A DNA stretch of 64,000 bases from NCBI GenBank assembly GCA_947497305.1, contig CANMFY010000001.1:1-64000 (forward strand), read 5' to 3'. The position numbers were made by a program, and so were the translations under genes. The notes beneath the pieces were generated by a model. The model was not told where the DNA came from. It saw only the letters and a program-made list of their open reading frames with translations, and made no database searches. This document shows, piece after piece, positions 63,353 through 64,000 of this stretch. Every line of letters starts with the position of its first letter. The first letter of the stretch is position 1. Origin of the DNA: Candidatus Pelagibacterales bacterium. Lineage in GTDB: Bacteria; Pseudomonadota; Alphaproteobacteria; Pelagibacterales; Pelagibacteraceae.

Positions 63353-64000
63353 ATGTATATTCACAATCTAAGTCCCGTCATAATTAATTTTGGTTTACTA
63401 GAAATACGCTGGTACTCTTTAGCCTATATTTTTGGCATATTTTTAGGCTTTTACTATGCAAAATATGTAATTAAAAAATTCTGGGGTAAAGAAAATATTA
63501 ATACTCAAAATCTAGATAATTTTTTAATTTATTTAATTTTAGGAATTATTTTAGGAGGAAGATTGGGTTATATTTTATTTTACAATTTCTACTATTACTA
63601 CCAGAAACCTCTAGAAATATTATTTTTATGGCAGGGTGGAATGTCTTTTCACGGTGGAGCTATAGGCGTTTTAATTGCCTCAATAATTTTTGCAAAAAAA
63701 AATAACATAAAAATATTTGTTTTAACCGACATAATCGTCTGTGCGGCACCAATTGGTATATTTCTTGGAAGAATTGCTAATTTTATAAATGGAGAGTTAT
63801 ATGGAAAAAAAACCTTTGCAGATTATGGCGTTATTTTTCCCAAAATTGATATGGAACCCAGACATCCTTCACAACTCTATGAGGCTGCCCTTGAAGGTAT
63901 AATGCTATTTTTTTTACTTAATATTATTTTAAAATCTAAAAAAAAATTATTTAATGGAGAGTTATCTTGTTATTTTCTAATTTTTTATTCAATATTTAGA
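63353..64000 (+). CDS. lgt: Prolipoprotein diacylglyceryl transferase, 3' part beyond window
   Basis: Membrane enzyme that attaches diacylglycerol to lipobox cysteines. About 216 residues are present before the right edge of the window, out of roughly 260-290. Diagnostic motifs are IRWYSLAYIFG (about 18-28), GGRLGYILFY (about 64-73), GGMSFHGGAIG (about 94-104), the signature GRIANFINGELYG (about 140-152) and RHPSQLYEA (about 170-178). BamD, with its lipobox, is one likely client in this window. Confidence 0.95.
   Translation, partial: MYIHNLSPVIINFGLLEIRWYSLAYIFGIFLGFYYAKYVIKKFWGKENINTQNLDNFLIYLILGIILGGRLGYILFYNFYYYYQKPLEILFLWQGGMSFHGGAIGVLIASIIFAKKNNIKIFVLTDIIVCAAPIGIFLGRIANFINGELYGKKTFADYGVIFPKIDMEPRHPSQLYEAALEGIMLFFLLNIILKSKKKLFNGELSCYFLIFYSIFR

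Overview
The window is about 64 kb of very AT-rich (roughly 30% GC by eye), densely packed chromosome from an alphaproteobacterium. The gene content and layout suggest a streamlined marine lineage of the SAR11/Pelagibacterales type or a close AT-rich relative; this is inferred from composition, gene order and protein families, not from a marker-gene search. Many neighbouring genes overlap by 1-20 bp, convergent genes run into each other, and no insertion sequence, prophage or CRISPR array is visible. Almost everything is core metabolism, envelope biogenesis, DNA repair and regulation.

Layout. 1-5.2 kb (minus): TAXI-type TRAP transporter (binding protein, fused 4TM/12TM permease, DUF1850 protein) translationally coupled to aconitase, which runs off the left edge. 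5.3-6.1 kb (plus): msrB and a hotdog thioesterase. 6.1-10.3 kb (minus): a tight seven-gene operon (SDR, thioredoxin-like ferredoxin, LysE exporter, AzlC, AzlD, CsiD/GlaH-type 2-oxoglutarate oxygenase, exported MsrA), divergent from fumC across a 15-bp palindrome. 11.8-17.3 kb: AsmA-like protein, UvrD helicase, aminopeptidase P. 17.3-38.5 kb (minus): the division/cell-wall cluster in the order mraZ-ftsZ-rsmH-ftsL-ftsI-murE-murF-mraY-murD-ftsW-murG-murC-murB-ddl-ftsQ-ftsA-lpxC-bamD-ligA. ftsZ sits at the head of the cluster rather than after ftsA. 38.8-39.1 kb: RNase P RNA. 39.2-41.4 kb: ampD, mlaA, mlaC and a CAU-anticodon tRNA, probably tRNA-Ile2. 41.5-45.6 kb (minus): yqeY-dnaG-rpoD. 45.7-50.2 kb: carA-carB. 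50.2-51.8 kb (minus): ELM1-family protein and a 2OG-Fe(II) oxygenase. 51.8-59.7 kb: trxB, an aspartate-type aminotransferase, uvrB, a pteridine-reductase-like SDR, folB, uvrC, pgsA. 59.7-63.1 kb: ilvE divergent from marR-ompR-envZ type regulators. 63.1-64 kb: ubiK-like gene divergent from lgt, which runs off the right edge.

The most notable observations are three otherwise intact, in-frame genes each broken by one stop codon (rsmH TAG, murG TAA, carB TAG); the relocated ftsZ directly behind mraZ with a three-copy 10-bp MraZ-like operator upstream; the CsiD/exporter/MsrA operon; a DnaG primase that has lost three of four zinc ligands; and palindromic operator candidates in the fumC/SDR and ilvE/marR intergenic regions. 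I did not see a clearly undescribed multi-gene system; the CsiD operon is the best candidate for an uncharacterised pathway.
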